A stretch of DNA of 56,281 bases from Bacillota bacterium (GCA_029008005.1 JAQXIX010000020.1:1-56281), one strand, 5' to 3'; numbered from the stretch's first letter, positions 7,373 through 17,576 are shown. Numbers and translations are program-made. The notes: generated from the sequence alone by a model not told the origin.

Positions 7373-9161
7373 AGTAACAGACTCAGTAATCTATGTCGGA
7401 GCAAATGACCACGACGTTGATCTTTTCGAGGGACAGTATGTTGTTCCAAATGGAATGGCATATAACTCATATGTGATCAACGACGAAAAGATCGCCGTAA
7501 TGGACACGATTGACAGAAAGAAAACCGACGAATGGCTCGAAAATCTCGAGGGAGCTTTCGAAGGAAGAATGCCGGATTATCTGGTTGTGCAGCACATGGA
7601 GCCTGACCACTCGGCATCAATTGCGGCCTTTGTTGAGAAGTACCCGGAAGCTACAGTTGTAGCAAACAAGAAAACCATTAAGATGATCGGACAGTTCTTC
7701 CCGGGACTTGAAATCAAAAGCGTGCTGGAAGTTGAGAACGGAGACACACTTGAACTGGGAAGCCATACGCTGACATTCGTATTCGCCCCTATGGTGCATT
7801 GGCCGGAAGTTATGATGACATACGAATCATCAGAGAAGATTCTCTTCTCGGCTGACGGATTCGGTAAATTCGGCGCTCTTGACGCTGACGAAGACTGGGC
7901 TTGTGAAGCAAGAAGATATTACATCGGTATCGTAGGTAAATACGGACCTCAGGTACAGACAGTTCTCAAGAAGGCAGCAGGCCTCGATATTGAAAAAATC
8001 TGTCCTCTCCACGGCCCGATTCTTACAGAAGACCTGGGATATTACATCCACCTGTATGATCTCTGGTCAGGATATGTTCCTGAAACCGAAGGCGTTTGCA
8101 TCTGCTACACTTCCGTATACGGAAACACTAAGAAAGCAGTTGAGATTCTTGCCGACAAGCTGGAAGGTGCCGGTGTTCCTAACGTAGTGGTTAACGACCT
8201 GGCAAGAGCCGACATGGCAGAATGCGTTGAAGATGCTTTCAGATACGACACTCTCGTTCTGGCAACTACAACATATAACGGAGAAATGTTCCCGTTCATG
8301 AAGCAGTTTATCGATCACCTGACAGAAAGAAACTTCCAGAAGAGAAGAGTTGCTTTCATCGAAAACGGATCATGGGGTCCTGTTGCCGGCAGAATGATGA
8401 AGAAGTGCTTCGAGAAGTCAAAGGAACTGAGATTCGCAGAAAACGATGTAACAATTCTCTCTGCTCTTAATGACGAGTCAATGGCACAGCTTGATGCACT
8501 GGCTGAAGAACTGGTTGCAGACTATGTTCCTATAGATGTGACTGACGTTAAACTTGATCCGACGGCACTCTACAAAATCGGATACGGACTTTACGTTGTA
8601 ACATGCAATGACGGAAAGAAGAACAACGGACTTATCGTAAATACTGTATCACAGGTAAGCAGCAATCCGAACAGAGTTGCCGTTAACATCAACAAGGCAA
8701 ACTACTCATGCGAAGTAATAAAAAATACGGGCGTTCTCAACGTATCAACGCTTAATGAGACCGCACCGTTCCAGACATTCGAACATTTCGGATTCCAGTC
8801 AGGAAGAAATGTTGATAAATTCGATAAAGATGTGTTCGGACACTGGGAGAAGTCATCAAACGGTCTGCCGTACCTGAACAGATATGCCAATGCATACATT
8901 TCACTTAAGGTATTCGACACAGTTGACCTGGGAAGCCACATCATGTTCCTCTGCGACATTACAGAATCACAGGTTATCAACAATGTGGATACGATGACAT
9001 ACACATATTATCAGAACAACGTTAAGCCGAAGCCGGTTGAAGATGTTAAGGGCTGGGTATGTGACATCTGCGGATACATTCATGCAGACGAAAAGCTGCC
9101 TGAAGATTTCATCTGCCCACTCTGTAAGCACGGTGCTTCAGACTTCACATACATGGAGTAG
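7362..9161 (+). CDS. Flavodiiron protein with flavin reductase-like and rubredoxin domains
   Basis: 599 residues in four parts. About 1-245 is a metallo-beta-lactamase-like diiron domain with H78-x-E80-x-D82-H83 ([12 protein letters not shown]), MVHWPE, FSADGFG and CPLHGP. About 250-395 is an FMN-binding flavodoxin domain ([11 protein letters not shown]). About 400-545 is a flavin-reductase-like domain. About 548-599 is a rubredoxin domain with CDIC and CPLC. Such enzymes reduce O2 to water, or NO to N2O, and protect anaerobes. The fused domains supply electrons internally. It overlaps scpB by 11 bases and uses codons typical of abundant proteins. A separate name such as fprA is a family usage, so the symbol is left empty. 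Confidence 0.93.
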   Translation: MITKVTDSVIYVGANDHDVDLFEGQYVVPNGMAYNSYVINDEKIAVMDTIDRKKTDEWLENLEGAFEGRMPDYLVVQHMEPDHSASIAAFVEKYPEATVVANKKTIKMIGQFFPGLEIKSVLEVENGDTLELGSHTLTFVFAPMVHWPEVMMTYESSEKILFSADGFGKFGALDADEDWACEARRYYIGIVGKYGPQVQTVLKKAAGLDIEKICPLHGPILTEDLGYYIHLYDLWSGYVPETEGVCICYTSVYGNTKKAVEILADKLEGAGVPNVVVNDLARADMAECVEDAFRYDTLVLATTTYNGEMFPFMKQFIDHLTERNFQKRRVAFIENGSWGPVAGRMMKKCFEKSKELRFAENDVTILSALNDESMAQLDALAEELVADYVPIDVTDVKLDPTALYKIGYGLYVVTCNDGKKNNGLIVNTVSQVSSNPNRVAVNINKANYSCEVIKNTGVLNVSTLNETAPFQTFEHFGFQSGRNVDKFDKDVFGHWEKSSNGLPYLNRYANAYISLKVFDTVDLGSHIMFLCDITESQVINNVDTMTYTYYQNNVKPKPVEDVKGWVCDICGYIHADEKLPEDFICPLCKHGASDFTYME

Positions 9162-9971
9162 CATAGCTATTTCAGATTTATAGCCTTCAAAATCATTAGG
9201 GGTTTCCAGAATACATGGAAGCCCCTTTAATTTCGGGTTGGAAATAAATCTCGCGATTGCATCAAGACCCAGGGAGCCTTCACCTATTTTCTCATGGCGA
9301 TCCTTATGGGAACCGAAAGGGTTCTTGCTGTCGTTAACATGCAAAGCCTTCAGTTTCTCGAGACCAATGATTCTGTCAAACTCATTAAGGACAGCATCGG
9401 GATCCCGGACAATATCATATTCTCCGTCGTATACGTGACAGGTATCCATGCACACACCGATTTTATCTTTAAGTTTAACTCCGTCTATTATTTCCGCAAT
9501 ATCCTCGAATCGTCCGCCGATCTCAGAACCTTTGCCGGCCATTGTTTCGAGGAGAACCGTTGTGGTCTGATCTTGCGTCAGAATATCGTTGAGGAGTTCC
9601 GTAATGAGCTGTATGCCCTTCTCTCTCCCTTGTCCCACGTGGCTGCCCGGATGAAAGTTGTAGTAGTTGCCGGGCAGATATTCCATACGTTCCATGTCTT
9701 CCTCCATGCATATGCGAGCAAAGGCGCGGACATTTTCTTTATCGGAACAGGGGTTAAGGGTGTAAGGTGCGTGGGCAACAAGCTTGCCGAAATTGTTTTC
9801 CTCCATTATTGACAGGAGCGCTGCGGCATCGTCAGGGTCTATAGCCTTTGCTTTACCTCCTCGCGGGTTGCGAGTAAAAAATGCGAAGGTATTGGCGCCG
9901 GCTTTCAGTGCTTCTTTTCCCATGGCCGCAAAGCCTTTAGACGATGAAAGATGATAACCGATGTACAGCAT
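9138..9971 (-). CDS. nfo: Endonuclease IV (AP endonuclease)
   Basis: 277 residues with the TIM-barrel and zinc ligands of endonuclease [64 protein letters not shown] and ILETP. The enzyme cuts DNA 5' of abasic sites in base excision repair. It lies four bases after the TSCPD gene on the minus strand, so the two are probably cotranscribed. It is convergent with the flavodiiron gene, and the last 24 bases of the two coding regions overlap on opposite strands. Confidence 0.95.
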   Translation of the reverse strand: MLYIGYHLSSSKGFAAMGKEALKAGANTFAFFTRNPRGGKAKAIDPDDAAALLSIMEENNFGKLVAHAPYTLNPCSDKENVRAFARICMEEDMERMEYLPGNYYNFHPGSHVGQGREKGIQLITELLNDILTQDQTTTVLLETMAGKGSEIGGRFEDIAEIIDGVKLKDKIGVCMDTCHVYDGEYDIVRDPDAVLNEFDRIIGLEKLKALHVNDSKNPFGSHKDRHEKIGEGSLGLDAIARFISNPKLKGLPCILETPNDFEGYKSEIAMLLHVCEV

Positions 9972-9974
9972 ATG

Positions 9975-10232
9975 TTATTTCCTTTCTTTGGCGAGGGCTT
10001 CGTTAAGAGCTATTGTAAGCTGGTCGGCGCAGGATGTTGCTTTAAATCCGCAGGTGTTGCCTGCAAGCTTTTCTGTGATTTCTTCAACGGTCCAGCCGTC
10101 AACGAGTGTTGAAATAGCCTTAAGGTTGCCGTTGCAGCCGCCTGTGAATTTAATGTTTTTCGCAATATTGCCGTCAAGTTCGAAATCAATCATCATAGGG
10201 CAAACGCCGTTTGTATAGTACTGGTGCTTCAT
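9975..10232 (-). CDS. TSCPD domain protein
   Basis: 85 residues, the size of the small TSCPD proteins (TIGR03905-like). It has the sequence Y-x-T-x-G-V-C-P near the start, FTGGCNGNLKAIS in the middle and NTCGFKATSCADQL near the end, giving four conserved Cys. The TSCPD module also occurs at the C-terminus of B12-type ribonucleotide reductases, but the role of the free form is unknown. A minus-strand AAAGGAAGG site precedes the ATG. It is first in a two-gene unit with nfo and is divergent from the DUF3048 lipoprotein gene. Confidence 0.85.
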   Translation of the reverse strand: MKHQYYTNGVCPMMIDFELDGNIAKNIKFTGGCNGNLKAISTLVDGWTVEEITEKLAGNTCGFKATSCADQLTIALNEALAKERK

Positions 10233-10260
10233 ATTGTTTAACCTTCCTTTGAATTTATGT

Positions 10261-10266
10261 TATAAT
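10261..10266 (+). promoter_or_regulatory. Possible -10 of the DUF3048 gene
   Basis: TATAAT, about 41 bases before the coding start, with a partial -35 (TTTAAC at 10237-10242, 18-base spacer) overlapping the leader of the divergent gene. Confidence 0.45.
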
Positions 10267-10306
10267 GCTTGCGAAGAGTATAACACAAAATGTAAAGAAA
10301 GGGAAA

Positions 10307-11311
10307 ATGATTCTTATGAAGAAGAAAACAGCAATACTGGCGTTACTGGTAGCGGTGACAATGGCTGGAACCCTTCTTTTTACAGGCTGCGGCGATTCAC
10401 AGCCCGTAGAGGAAGAAGATCCGATTATTACTTTAAATACAATTACGGGAGAAGAGTTTGAAGAGGGTCTGCCTGCCAGACCGGTGCAGGTGTCCATTGA
10501 CAATGTAGGAGCCGCAGTTCCTCAGTCAAATATTTCTCATGCGGACATCGTATATGAGTTCCCTGTGGAAGGTGAACAGACAAGGCTTCAGGCGATTTTT
10601 TACAGTGATATCCCTGAATTTTTCGGACCGATCAGAAGTGTACGACCTTATTTTGTAGATCTGGCAGATATGTATGACACAGTATTCGTAGCGCACGGAT
10701 GGAGTAATGCAGCTAAGAAAAAGCTTCAGAACGGAGAACGTCCTTACATAAATGCTATGGAGAATGAAGTGGATTTCTATCGCGTATCCGACAAACCGGC
10801 ACCTCATAATTCCTATATCGAGTGGGAAACGGTGAAAGCGACCATCGATGAAAAAGGCTGGTGGGATGAAGACAATAACATCAGAGGATTCAAATTCATG
10901 GAAAAAGGCAAGACAAACGAAACGGCCGAAGAATGTGAAAGCGTTTCATTTGTTTACAAAGGCAATGCATGTGAATTCACTTACGATCCGGAAACAGAAC
11001 TCTATACGAGAACTGTGAAGGGGGCTCCGTATATCGACAAGGAAACGGGAGAAAATATTACAGTAAGCAACGTACTGGTTCAGAAGATAACAAGTGAAGT
11101 TCTGGATGAAAAGGGAAGATTGTCAATCGATATGATGCAGGGCGGAGACGCATACCTCTTTACTAAGGGAACGGTTGTCAAGGGAACCTGGAATCAGAAG
11201 AATCTGCATAATACTACAATCTTTAAGGACAGCAACGACAAACAGTTCCGTCTGTCAAAGGGTAAATCATGGGTTGAGGTAATGGACCAGACCTGTACGA
11301 TGACATATTAA
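10307..11311 (+). CDS. DUF3048 lipoprotein (YerB-like)
   Basis: About 334 residues. The signal region MKKKTAILALL leads to the lipobox LFTGC, so it should be an extracytoplasmic lipoprotein. The body matches the DUF3048 / YerB family: RPVQVSIDNVGAAVPQSNIS, ADIVYEFPVEGEQTRLQAIF, FFGPIRSVRPYFVDLA, and a C-terminal GKSWVEVMD. The biochemical role is not established. Three in-frame starts are possible (10265, 10307, 10316). The AAGGG at 10299-10303 is three bases before 10307 and twelve before 10316, so the exact start is unsure. It has its own promoter and is convergent with the lipoate ligase. Confidence 0.85.
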   Translation: MILMKKKTAILALLVAVTMAGTLLFTGCGDSQPVEEEDPIITLNTITGEEFEEGLPARPVQVSIDNVGAAVPQSNISHADIVYEFPVEGEQTRLQAIFYSDIPEFFGPIRSVRPYFVDLADMYDTVFVAHGWSNAAKKKLQNGERPYINAMENEVDFYRVSDKPAPHNSYIEWETVKATIDEKGWWDEDNNIRGFKFMEKGKTNETAEECESVSFVYKGNACEFTYDPETELYTRTVKGAPYIDKETGENITVSNVLVQKITSEVLDEKGRLSIDMMQGGDAYLFTKGTVVKGTWNQKNLHNTTIFKDSNDKQFRLSKGKSWVEVMDQTCTMTY

Positions 11312-11354
11312 GGTAACTTCGGTACGATTGGTACGAATAGAATATGCAATTTTA

Positions 11355-11390
11355 ATATATGGCAGTTTCGCTTCTGAAACTGCCATATAT
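11355..11390. terminator. Bidirectional hairpin between convergent genes
   Basis: A 15-bp perfect inverted repeat, arms 11355-11369 and 11376-11390 (core TGGCAGTTTC / GAAACTGCCA), with a six-base loop. It sits between the ends of the DUF3048 and lipoate ligase genes. The flanks are AT-rich but lack a long T run. Confidence 0.7.
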
Positions 11391-11417
11391 TTCGGATACC
11401 ACATATTGCGGGTTAAA

Positions 11418-12437
11418 TCAGATGATTACCTCAATAAGTTCCTCGGCTGTAACATCGCCAAGATAGGAAGAGAGGTCGGCTTCCTGCAGCACCTTGAGGA
11501 CTGCATCGTAAGTGAAGTCTACGCCTTCGAACATCGTTTCGAATTCTTCGACAGGGCGACTGCAGAAGAAATCTCCCACGAGCTTAAGCTTTTTAATACG
11601 ATTGGACTTAATGGAAAAGTTGAATTCCACATATCCGCATCTGAAATAGTCGCCTCTGGAAACATCGGCTTTAGGCGATGTTCCGTAATTCCAGGAGTCT
11701 GTTTCGTATTTTGTCTTGCGAAGATCTTCTATTTCGGCGAGCTGAGCTTCCGACAAGGTTATTTCCGTCAGATCGTATTCTTTACTGAACCAGTTAAGAA
11801 GCAGGTCCTTGAATCCCGGAATATCAAGGTTTGAAGCGGCTTCGATGCCCTTTGAAGCGGCCTCGTCAAAATAAGGTTTAAGATTTGTTACGCGGCTGCG
11901 CACTGATTTGGTTGCTTTTGATTTGAATTTTCCTGCTTTGACGTTAAGGGCTTTTTGCACGGCTTCGGTATCCACATCAAACATGATTGTTCCGTGATGC
12001 AGGAGTTTGCCTCCGCTGAACTGCTGAGCGTTGCCGGAGAATTTCCTGCCGTCAACGAGGATATCGTTCCTGCCCGTCTGTTCGACGGGAACGCCGTAAG
12101 AATTCAGAGCTTTTACAACCGGAATTGTGAAAGTTTTGAAGTCGACTTTAGTGTTCACTCCGGGAATAATAAAGGAATAATTCAAGTTGCCGAGATCGTG
12201 GTAGACGGCACCGCCGCCTGTGTTTCTGCGAACTACATTTATGTTGCTTTCCCGTATATAATCGTAGTTGATTTCTTCGATTGTGTTCTGGAATTTGCCG
12301 ATAATAACAGACGGTTCGTTCTGCCACAGCAAAAGTACCGGAACATCATCTGCGACTTTGGTAAATACGTACTCCTCGAAGGCCAGATTGTATTGGGGTT
12401 TATTGTTTTCGTTAGATATGTAAATCATTTTTTCCAT
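11418..12437 (-). CDS. lplA: Lipoate-protein ligase
   Basis: 339 residues from the ATG at 12435-12437, which follows AAGGAGG on the minus strand by about ten bases. The open frame continues 39 codons further without support. The enzyme activates lipoate with ATP and attaches it to a lysine of lipoyl domains or GcvH. Motifs seen are VVRRNTGGGAVYHDLGN for substrate binding, LVDGRKFSGNAQQ with the catalytic-type Lys, and LLHHGTIMFD. The C-terminal accessory domain (about 250-339) is present. No lipoyl-dependent enzyme is in the window. It is divergent from the membrane gene at 12533. Confidence 0.92.
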   Translation of the reverse strand: MEKMIYISNENNKPQYNLAFEEYVFTKVADDVPVLLLWQNEPSVIIGKFQNTIEEINYDYIRESNINVVRRNTGGGAVYHDLGNLNYSFIIPGVNTKVDFKTFTIPVVKALNSYGVPVEQTGRNDILVDGRKFSGNAQQFSGGKLLHHGTIMFDVDTEAVQKALNVKAGKFKSKATKSVRSRVTNLKPYFDEAASKGIEAASNLDIPGFKDLLLNWFSKEYDLTEITLSEAQLAEIEDLRKTKYETDSWNYGTSPKADVSRGDYFRCGYVEFNFSIKSNRIKKLKLVGDFFCSRPVEEFETMFEGVDFTYDAVLKVLQEADLSSYLGDVTAEELIEVII

Positions 12438-12532
12438 ATAGCTGATTCCTCCTTTTACGTTATATGATAACATGAAAGAAGTGCATGTTAGTAAAAACAA
12501 GTTAAATAATGTATACACAAGAGGTTGAATAA

Positions 12533-13204
12533 TTGAGTTATAAAGAACTGGCAATAAGATATATTATAATGATTCCCGGCGTGTTTTTTCTCGCTTTCGG
12601 AATTGCTTTCGTAGCAAAAGCCGGGCTTGGAGCATCGCCTATTTCATCGATTCCGTATACGCTCTCGATGATATTCCCTAGACTGACTATGGGGAATTAC
12701 ACTATTATAGTCAATCTGCTGCTTGTGGCAGCTCAGATAATAATGCTGCGGAATAAAACGGGAGAAGATATGGGCCGAGGTTCGGGCAGAGCGATAACTG
12801 TCGGTGAGGTAGCCGGCCAGTTTGTAATTTCATTTGTCCTGGGATATATGGTCGACTTTTCTCTATGGCTGATTCAGTGGTTTTCGCCGACGAAATATCC
12901 TCTGATGATTTTATCGGGATTTATCGGAAGCGGGATTATGGCTCTGGGAATTACAATTCAGCTTAAGGCAAATGTTGCAATGGCTCCGGGAGATGCTTTT
13001 GCAAGAGCGTTGTCTGTATGTATCAGACGGCAGTTCAGCAGGACGAAGCTTATCTGCGACTGGTCGATGGTACTGATTTCGGCAGTCCTGTGTCTGGTTT
13101 TCATGCATAATCTGGCCGGAGTCAGAGAAGGAACCGTAATATGTGCAATGACTACGGGCAATGTGATAAAATTATTGCGTAAGATTAGATTATTTGCAGT
13201 ATAA
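12533..13204 (+). CDS. YczE/YyaS-like integral membrane protein
   Basis: 223 residues starting at a TTG codon (12533-12535) seven bases after GAGGT. The sequence has about five or six hydrophobic segments and the family features FGIAFVAKAGLGASPISSIP near the start, GYMVDFSLWL, and PGDAFARALS. This YczE/YitT-like group has no firm function, although YczE of Bacillus affects lipopeptide production. The next gene begins seven bases after its stop, suggesting joint translation. Confidence 0.75.
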   Translation: MSYKELAIRYIIMIPGVFFLAFGIAFVAKAGLGASPISSIPYTLSMIFPRLTMGNYTIIVNLLLVAAQIIMLRNKTGEDMGRGSGRAITVGEVAGQFVISFVLGYMVDFSLWLIQWFSPTKYPLMILSGFIGSGIMALGITIQLKANVAMAPGDAFARALSVCIRRQFSRTKLICDWSMVLISAVLCLVFMHNLAGVREGTVICAMTTGNVIKLLRKIRLFAV

Positions 13205-13211
13205 TATACAC

Positions 13212-14156
13212 ATGGCTACTTTAGATATAATCACAGCGTTAACAAAAACATTTATTATCATATTACCGGGATTCATCCTGGCGAAGCTTGGTATAATCAA
13301 ACCTCAGCATACGGAAGGAATGTCATCGCTGATTACGTCGGTGGCATATCCGTGCCTTGTAATAAGTGCTATGCAGTCAGTTGAATTCTCATGGGAAATA
13401 CTGAACAACTGTAAATACGTAGTTCTGATTTTCATGTGCGTAATAGCAGTGTCGATGGTGCTTTCGAAACTTCTGACGAAACTCGTTAAAATGCCTTCGT
13501 CGCAGACAGGAATACTGGCGTTTATGCTGGTTTTCGGAAACACAGGATTCATAGGTCTTCCCGTAATGCAGGGGCTCTTCGGCCCGGAGGCGGTTTTTTA
13601 CGGTGCTCTGTGCGATTCATCCTACGACATATTTATGTTTACCGTGGGAATTACACTGATAAGAAGTGCGGCAGCCGAGGAGAGCCTCGGGTTCAAAGAC
13701 ACAATCAAAGGAATAATAAATCCATGCTTCGCAGGCGTGCTTATAGGCCTGGTGCTTTATGTCAGCGGAATTGCTTTACCTGAAATAATTGGAGGAGCCG
13801 TAAAAAAAATCGGTTCAATAACAAGTCCGCTTGCAATGATAATAGTTGGCTCGCATCTGGCGCGAGTGAATTTCAAAGAGCTTGTAACCAGCAAGTCATC
13901 ATATCTGGTGTGCTTGCTGAAGCTTATAGTATCACCGGCAATAGCGCTCGTCTTTGTCAAGCTTATTATAGGGACAGGCAGCCTTATGGCGTCTGTAGTC
14001 GTAATGCAGGCGGCAATGCCTGTGGCAATGTGCGCAGTTATATTCTCTGAAAGATACAAGGCGGATGTGGATTTCGCCACGAAAGGTGTGCTGCTCACAT
14101 CAATAATGTGCATAGTTACAATACCGCTTTATGCGGTATTGCTTCAGAATATATAA
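13212..14156 (+). CDS. AEC-family (auxin efflux carrier-like) transporter
   Basis: 314 residues with ten predicted membrane segments in two five-helix halves. Typical features are ILPGFILAKLGIIK at the start, FGNTGFIGLPVMQGLFGPEA in the middle and AAMPVAMCAVIFSERYKAD near the end. Members export or import small organic acids (malate, malonate) by secondary transport. The substrate is unknown here. No ribosome binding site precedes the ATG. A TATAAT at 13200-13205 lies so close that a transcript from it would be nearly leaderless, and the alternative is coupling to the upstream gene, whose stop is seven bases away. Confidence 0.82.
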   Translation: MATLDIITALTKTFIIILPGFILAKLGIIKPQHTEGMSSLITSVAYPCLVISAMQSVEFSWEILNNCKYVVLIFMCVIAVSMVLSKLLTKLVKMPSSQTGILAFMLVFGNTGFIGLPVMQGLFGPEAVFYGALCDSSYDIFMFTVGITLIRSAAAEESLGFKDTIKGIINPCFAGVLIGLVLYVSGIALPEIIGGAVKKIGSITSPLAMIIVGSHLARVNFKELVTSKSSYLVCLLKLIVSPAIALVFVKLIIGTGSLMASVVVMQAAMPVAMCAVIFSERYKADVDFATKGVLLTSIMCIVTIPLYAVLLQNI

Positions 14157-14174
14157 ATAAAGGGGATAAGTTAA

Positions 14175-16229
14175 ATGATGGAATACATACAACTGTATTT
14201 TACGACGGGAGTCAGATGGGTCTGCATGGGATTGGCGCTCATCATTCTGCTCCACCAGCTTCTTGCCCTGCTCAGAATGAGAAATCCATCTGAGATATGG
14301 GCATATTTACGTTGTCCGGACGGCAGCAGTGTTCCGCTGACACACTGGGAGAACCTGGTGGGAAGAGCCAGAGGGTGCGATATTATTCTTAATCTCAACG
14401 GAGTATCGAGAAGTCACGGAACATTAATAAGAGATTCAGAAGGAATATGGAAGTATAACGACCTGGAGTCAAAGAACGGATCGCTTATTAACGGTAAACC
14501 TGTTACGGAGCCTACTGTCGTGAAGGGCGGAGATGTTCTCACAATAGGCGGTGCCAATTTCGAACTGTATCCCGTAAGCCTCAAGGAGAGAATGGCTAAC
14601 ATAGCCAGAAGAAAAAGCAAGACCAAAATCACATCACCATGGGTTAGCATGATAGCGATTACGGCATTTCAGTTTCTTGCCGTTGTTCAGCTGAGCATAG
14701 GCCTGGGAGAAGAGTATACGAATCAGATTCCTATGGGATTCGGATTTCTGTGTCTGCTTATGTGGGTATACGTATTCGCAATGAGGGCATTCAGACGCAA
14801 AGCCTTCGAAATTGAGATAATTGCTTTTTTCCTGAGCACAATAAGTCTGGCTCTGACGGCAACAGCTTTCCCGGGATCCGTAATGAAACAGGCGATTTGC
14901 GTATTTCTGGGACTTATTCTGTTTCTGGCTCTTTGCTGGCTGTTGAGAGACCTTAACAGAGCGAAACGCTTAAACTACATACTTATGGGACTCGGAGCAT
15001 TTCTTCTGATTCTTAATCTTGTCTTCGGAGCTACGGTTAACGGTTCTCAGAACTGGATAAATATCGGCGGATTCAGCTTCCAACCTTCAGAAATAGTCAA
15101 GATAATCTTTATTTTCATCGGAGCGGCAACGCTTGATGAACTCCAGAAGAAAAAGAATCTCATGATGTTTATGGGGTTCAGTATTTTCTGTCTTGGATGT
15201 CTGGCCGTAATGGGCGACTTCGGAACAGCGATAATATTTTATGTAATATTCCTTATTATTTCATTCCTCAGGAGCGGCGATTTCACGAAGCTGATACTTG
15301 TAATCGGAGCCACGGTTCTCATGGGACTTCTGGTGCTCAGGTTCAAACCTTATATCGCCAGAAGATTCGAAACCTGGGGACACGTATGGGATGACCCGAC
15401 GGGAGCGGGATTCCAGCAGGTGCAGTCAATGTGCTCAATCGCCAGCGGAGGAATTCCGGGTCTTGGTGCCGGAGAAGGAAATTTCAGCGATGTTGCGGCA
15501 TCAAGCACCGACCTTGTTTTCGGACTGATAAGTGAAGAGTGGGGACTTGTAATCGCTATACTTTGTGTCCTCTGCATTATTACACTGGGAGTTTTCGCAT
15601 ATAGATGTATAATTGCGGGACGATCGACCTATTACAGCATAGCTGCCTGCGCGGCAACATCACTGTTTGTATTCCAGACAGTGCTTAATGTATTCGGCTC
15701 TCTCGATCTCTTCCCATTCACAGGAGTTACCTTCCCGTTCGTTTCCTCCGGAGGAACGAGTATGATTACATCATGGGGACTTATAGCCTTTGTGAAAGCA
15801 GCAGACACGAGACTGAATGCCAGCTTCGCGATCAGACTGGACAGAAAGAGCGATTTCACCAACCGTTTGTCGGAGGGAGACTTCATAAACTCGGCTGACG
15901 CTTACGGTATAGACTATGAGGAGCAAAGGCCGCAGAGGCAGAAGCCGCAGCCGCAGAGACATGTTCCTCAGCCGCAGAAGCCGGCGCCTAAACCGCGCAG
16001 ACAGGAAACGCAGCCTAGAAGACCGGCTGAACCGCAGTCCAAGAGGCCTGCACCGCCGCAGCCCCCTAGAGAGAAAACTCATCCGAAGAAGGTAAGCTAT
16101 AAGGACCTCAGTGATGATGATTTCTTCGGACAGTTCGGTGACGAACCTGTAACTAAAACAAAGGGAGAAGAATCTTTGAGTCTTGAAGACATTTTCGGAG
16201 ATATTGATATAAAAGGGGATAGGAAATGA
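14175..16229 (+). CDS. FHA domain-SEDS peptidoglycan polymerase fusion (FtsW/RodA/SpoVE family)
   Basis: 684 residues. A first membrane segment (about 13-33) is followed by an FHA domain (about 57-130) with VGRARGCDIIL, VSRSHG and SKNGSLING, which binds phosphothreonine. Residues of about 155-545 form a ten-segment SEDS glycosyltransferase with NWINIGGFSFQPSEI, GDFGTA, SGGIPGLGAGEG and FPFVSSGGTS. The tail (about 560-684) is rich in Pro, Gln and Arg and ends in an acidic patch (SDDDFFGQFGDE). The protein should polymerise lipid II with the class B PBP encoded next, which overlaps by four bases. The FHA part suggests control by a Ser/Thr kinase not seen in this window. AAAGGGG precedes the start. 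Confidence 0.92.
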   Translation: MMEYIQLYFTTGVRWVCMGLALIILLHQLLALLRMRNPSEIWAYLRCPDGSSVPLTHWENLVGRARGCDIILNLNGVSRSHGTLIRDSEGIWKYNDLESKNGSLINGKPVTEPTVVKGGDVLTIGGANFELYPVSLKERMANIARRKSKTKITSPWVSMIAITAFQFLAVVQLSIGLGEEYTNQIPMGFGFLCLLMWVYVFAMRAFRRKAFEIEIIAFFLSTISLALTATAFPGSVMKQAICVFLGLILFLALCWLLRDLNRAKRLNYILMGLGAFLLILNLVFGATVNGSQNWINIGGFSFQPSEIVKIIFIFIGAATLDELQKKKNLMMFMGFSIFCLGCLAVMGDFGTAIIFYVIFLIISFLRSGDFTKLILVIGATVLMGLLVLRFKPYIARRFETWGHVWDDPTGAGFQQVQSMCSIASGGIPGLGAGEGNFSDVAASSTDLVFGLISEEWGLVIAILCVLCIITLGVFAYRCIIAGRSTYYSIAACAATSLFVFQTVLNVFGSLDLFPFTGVTFPFVSSGGTSMITSWGLIAFVKAADTRLNASFAIRLDRKSDFTNRLSEGDFINSADAYGIDYEEQRPQRQKPQPQRHVPQPQKPAPKPRRQETQPRRPAEPQSKRPAPPQPPREKTHPKKVSYKDLSDDDFFGQFGDEPVTKTKGEESLSLEDIFGDIDIKGDRK

Positions 16230-17575
16230 AAAAAATAGAAAAAAGAGCAATAATGTGCCTGATGCTGGGGATTGTTCTGCTGGGAGGCATATGCTACTTC
16301 GTATATCAGGATTTTACCGAAGGCGGGGAATGGGCTGTATACGAAGGAAACAGAGATGTTTTCGCTGCGGGAGACCTGGCGAAAGGAGCAGTATATGACA
16401 GAAACGGGCAGCTTCTTATGAGAAACACCGCGGATGGAATGATATTCAATGACAATTCAACGATCAGGAAAGCCCTCATGCATATTACCGGCGACAAGGA
16501 CAATAATATTTCGACAGGGACAAACAGAGTTTTCATGAAGAAACTCATCGGATATGATTTCGTAAACGGAATATATTCACTCAATAATGAAGGAAATGAT
16601 ATTTCTCTGACACTGGATGCCGATATTTGCGCTACGGCCTATGAAGCGATGGCCGGCCGCAAGGGAACGGTAGGAGTGTACAACTACAAAACAGGGGAAA
16701 TAGTCTGTATGGTAAGTACGCCTTCTTACGATCCGGCAAATCCGCCTTCACAGGTTGAAGAGGGATCGTATATCAACAGATTCACGTCAGCTACATTCGT
16801 GCCCGGATCTACATTTAAGCTTGTAACTTCAGCAGCTGCCCTTGAGAATCTGGATGACGCATATACGTATACAGTGACCTGTACAGGGAAGCAGGATTAC
16901 GGTCACGGCGATAAGGTAACGGATTTATCTGCGCACGGAACAGTGGATCTCAAGAAAGCCCTTGAAGTCTCCTGCAACATATATTTCGGAAATCTTTCAG
17001 AGAAGCTGGGTTCCGGCCTCATTTCCAAATACGTAGGCAAGGCAGGTCTTGACAGGAGCTATGATATTGACGGGATTGAAACAAAGGCAGGAACCTTCGA
17101 TTACACAGATAATCCCGTGCAGCTGGCGTGGACAGGTATAGGACAGCATCAGGATATGGTTAATCCTTGTGCAATGATGGTGTACATGGGAGGAATAGCA
17201 GGCGGCGGAACAGCCGTGGTTCCGACTATAATGTACCCCGACAACGTAATGGATGAGCAGATATCCAAGGTTAAAGCTAAGATTAAAACCGAGGACATGC
17301 TTGAGGCGTCTACTGCGCAGGCGCTTAAGTCTATGATGGCAAACAATGTAAGCGAGCATTACGGCGGTGAGAGCAGCTTCCCGGGATTAAAGCTGTGCGC
17401 TAAGACAGGTACGGCAGAGGTCGGCGGAGACAGAAGACCTAACTCCTGGTTTGTGGGATTTCTCGATGATGAGGTACATCCTTATGCTTTTGCAGTTCTC
17501 GTTGAAAACGGAGGATACGGAATTGATGCCGCCGGCTCGGTAGCAAATAAAGTGCTTCAGGATCTTGTTAGATAA
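16226..17575 (+). CDS. Class B penicillin-binding protein
   Basis: 449 residues, short for class B because the N-terminal dimerisation part is small. One membrane anchor (about 8-27) leads to an extracellular transpeptidase with S195-T-F-K198 (VPGSTFKL), S249-C-N251 and K393-T-G-T. It cross-links peptidoglycan. It overlaps the SEDS gene by ATGA, fitting a dedicated polymerase/transpeptidase pair. The block RNGQLLMRNTADGM is the usual anchor-proximal motif. Resemblance is to PbpA-like elongation or division proteins of Clostridia and Actinobacteria. Confidence 0.92.
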   Translation: MKKIEKRAIMCLMLGIVLLGGICYFVYQDFTEGGEWAVYEGNRDVFAAGDLAKGAVYDRNGQLLMRNTADGMIFNDNSTIRKALMHITGDKDNNISTGTNRVFMKKLIGYDFVNGIYSLNNEGNDISLTLDADICATAYEAMAGRKGTVGVYNYKTGEIVCMVSTPSYDPANPPSQVEEGSYINRFTSATFVPGSTFKLVTSAAALENLDDAYTYTVTCTGKQDYGHGDKVTDLSAHGTVDLKKALEVSCNIYFGNLSEKLGSGLISKYVGKAGLDRSYDIDGIETKAGTFDYTDNPVQLAWTGIGQHQDMVNPCAMMVYMGGIAGGGTAVVPTIMYPDNVMDEQISKVKAKIKTEDMLEASTAQALKSMMANNVSEHYGGESSFPGLKLCAKTGTAEVGGDRRPNSWFVGFLDDEVHPYAFAVLVENGGYGIDAAGSVANKVLQDLVR

Positions 17576-17576
17576 A

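Noticed and set aside
11328-11834. 168-codon open frame opposite the lipoate ligase gene
   Set aside because: It is antisense to a well-supported gene and lacks family resemblance and a ribosome binding site.
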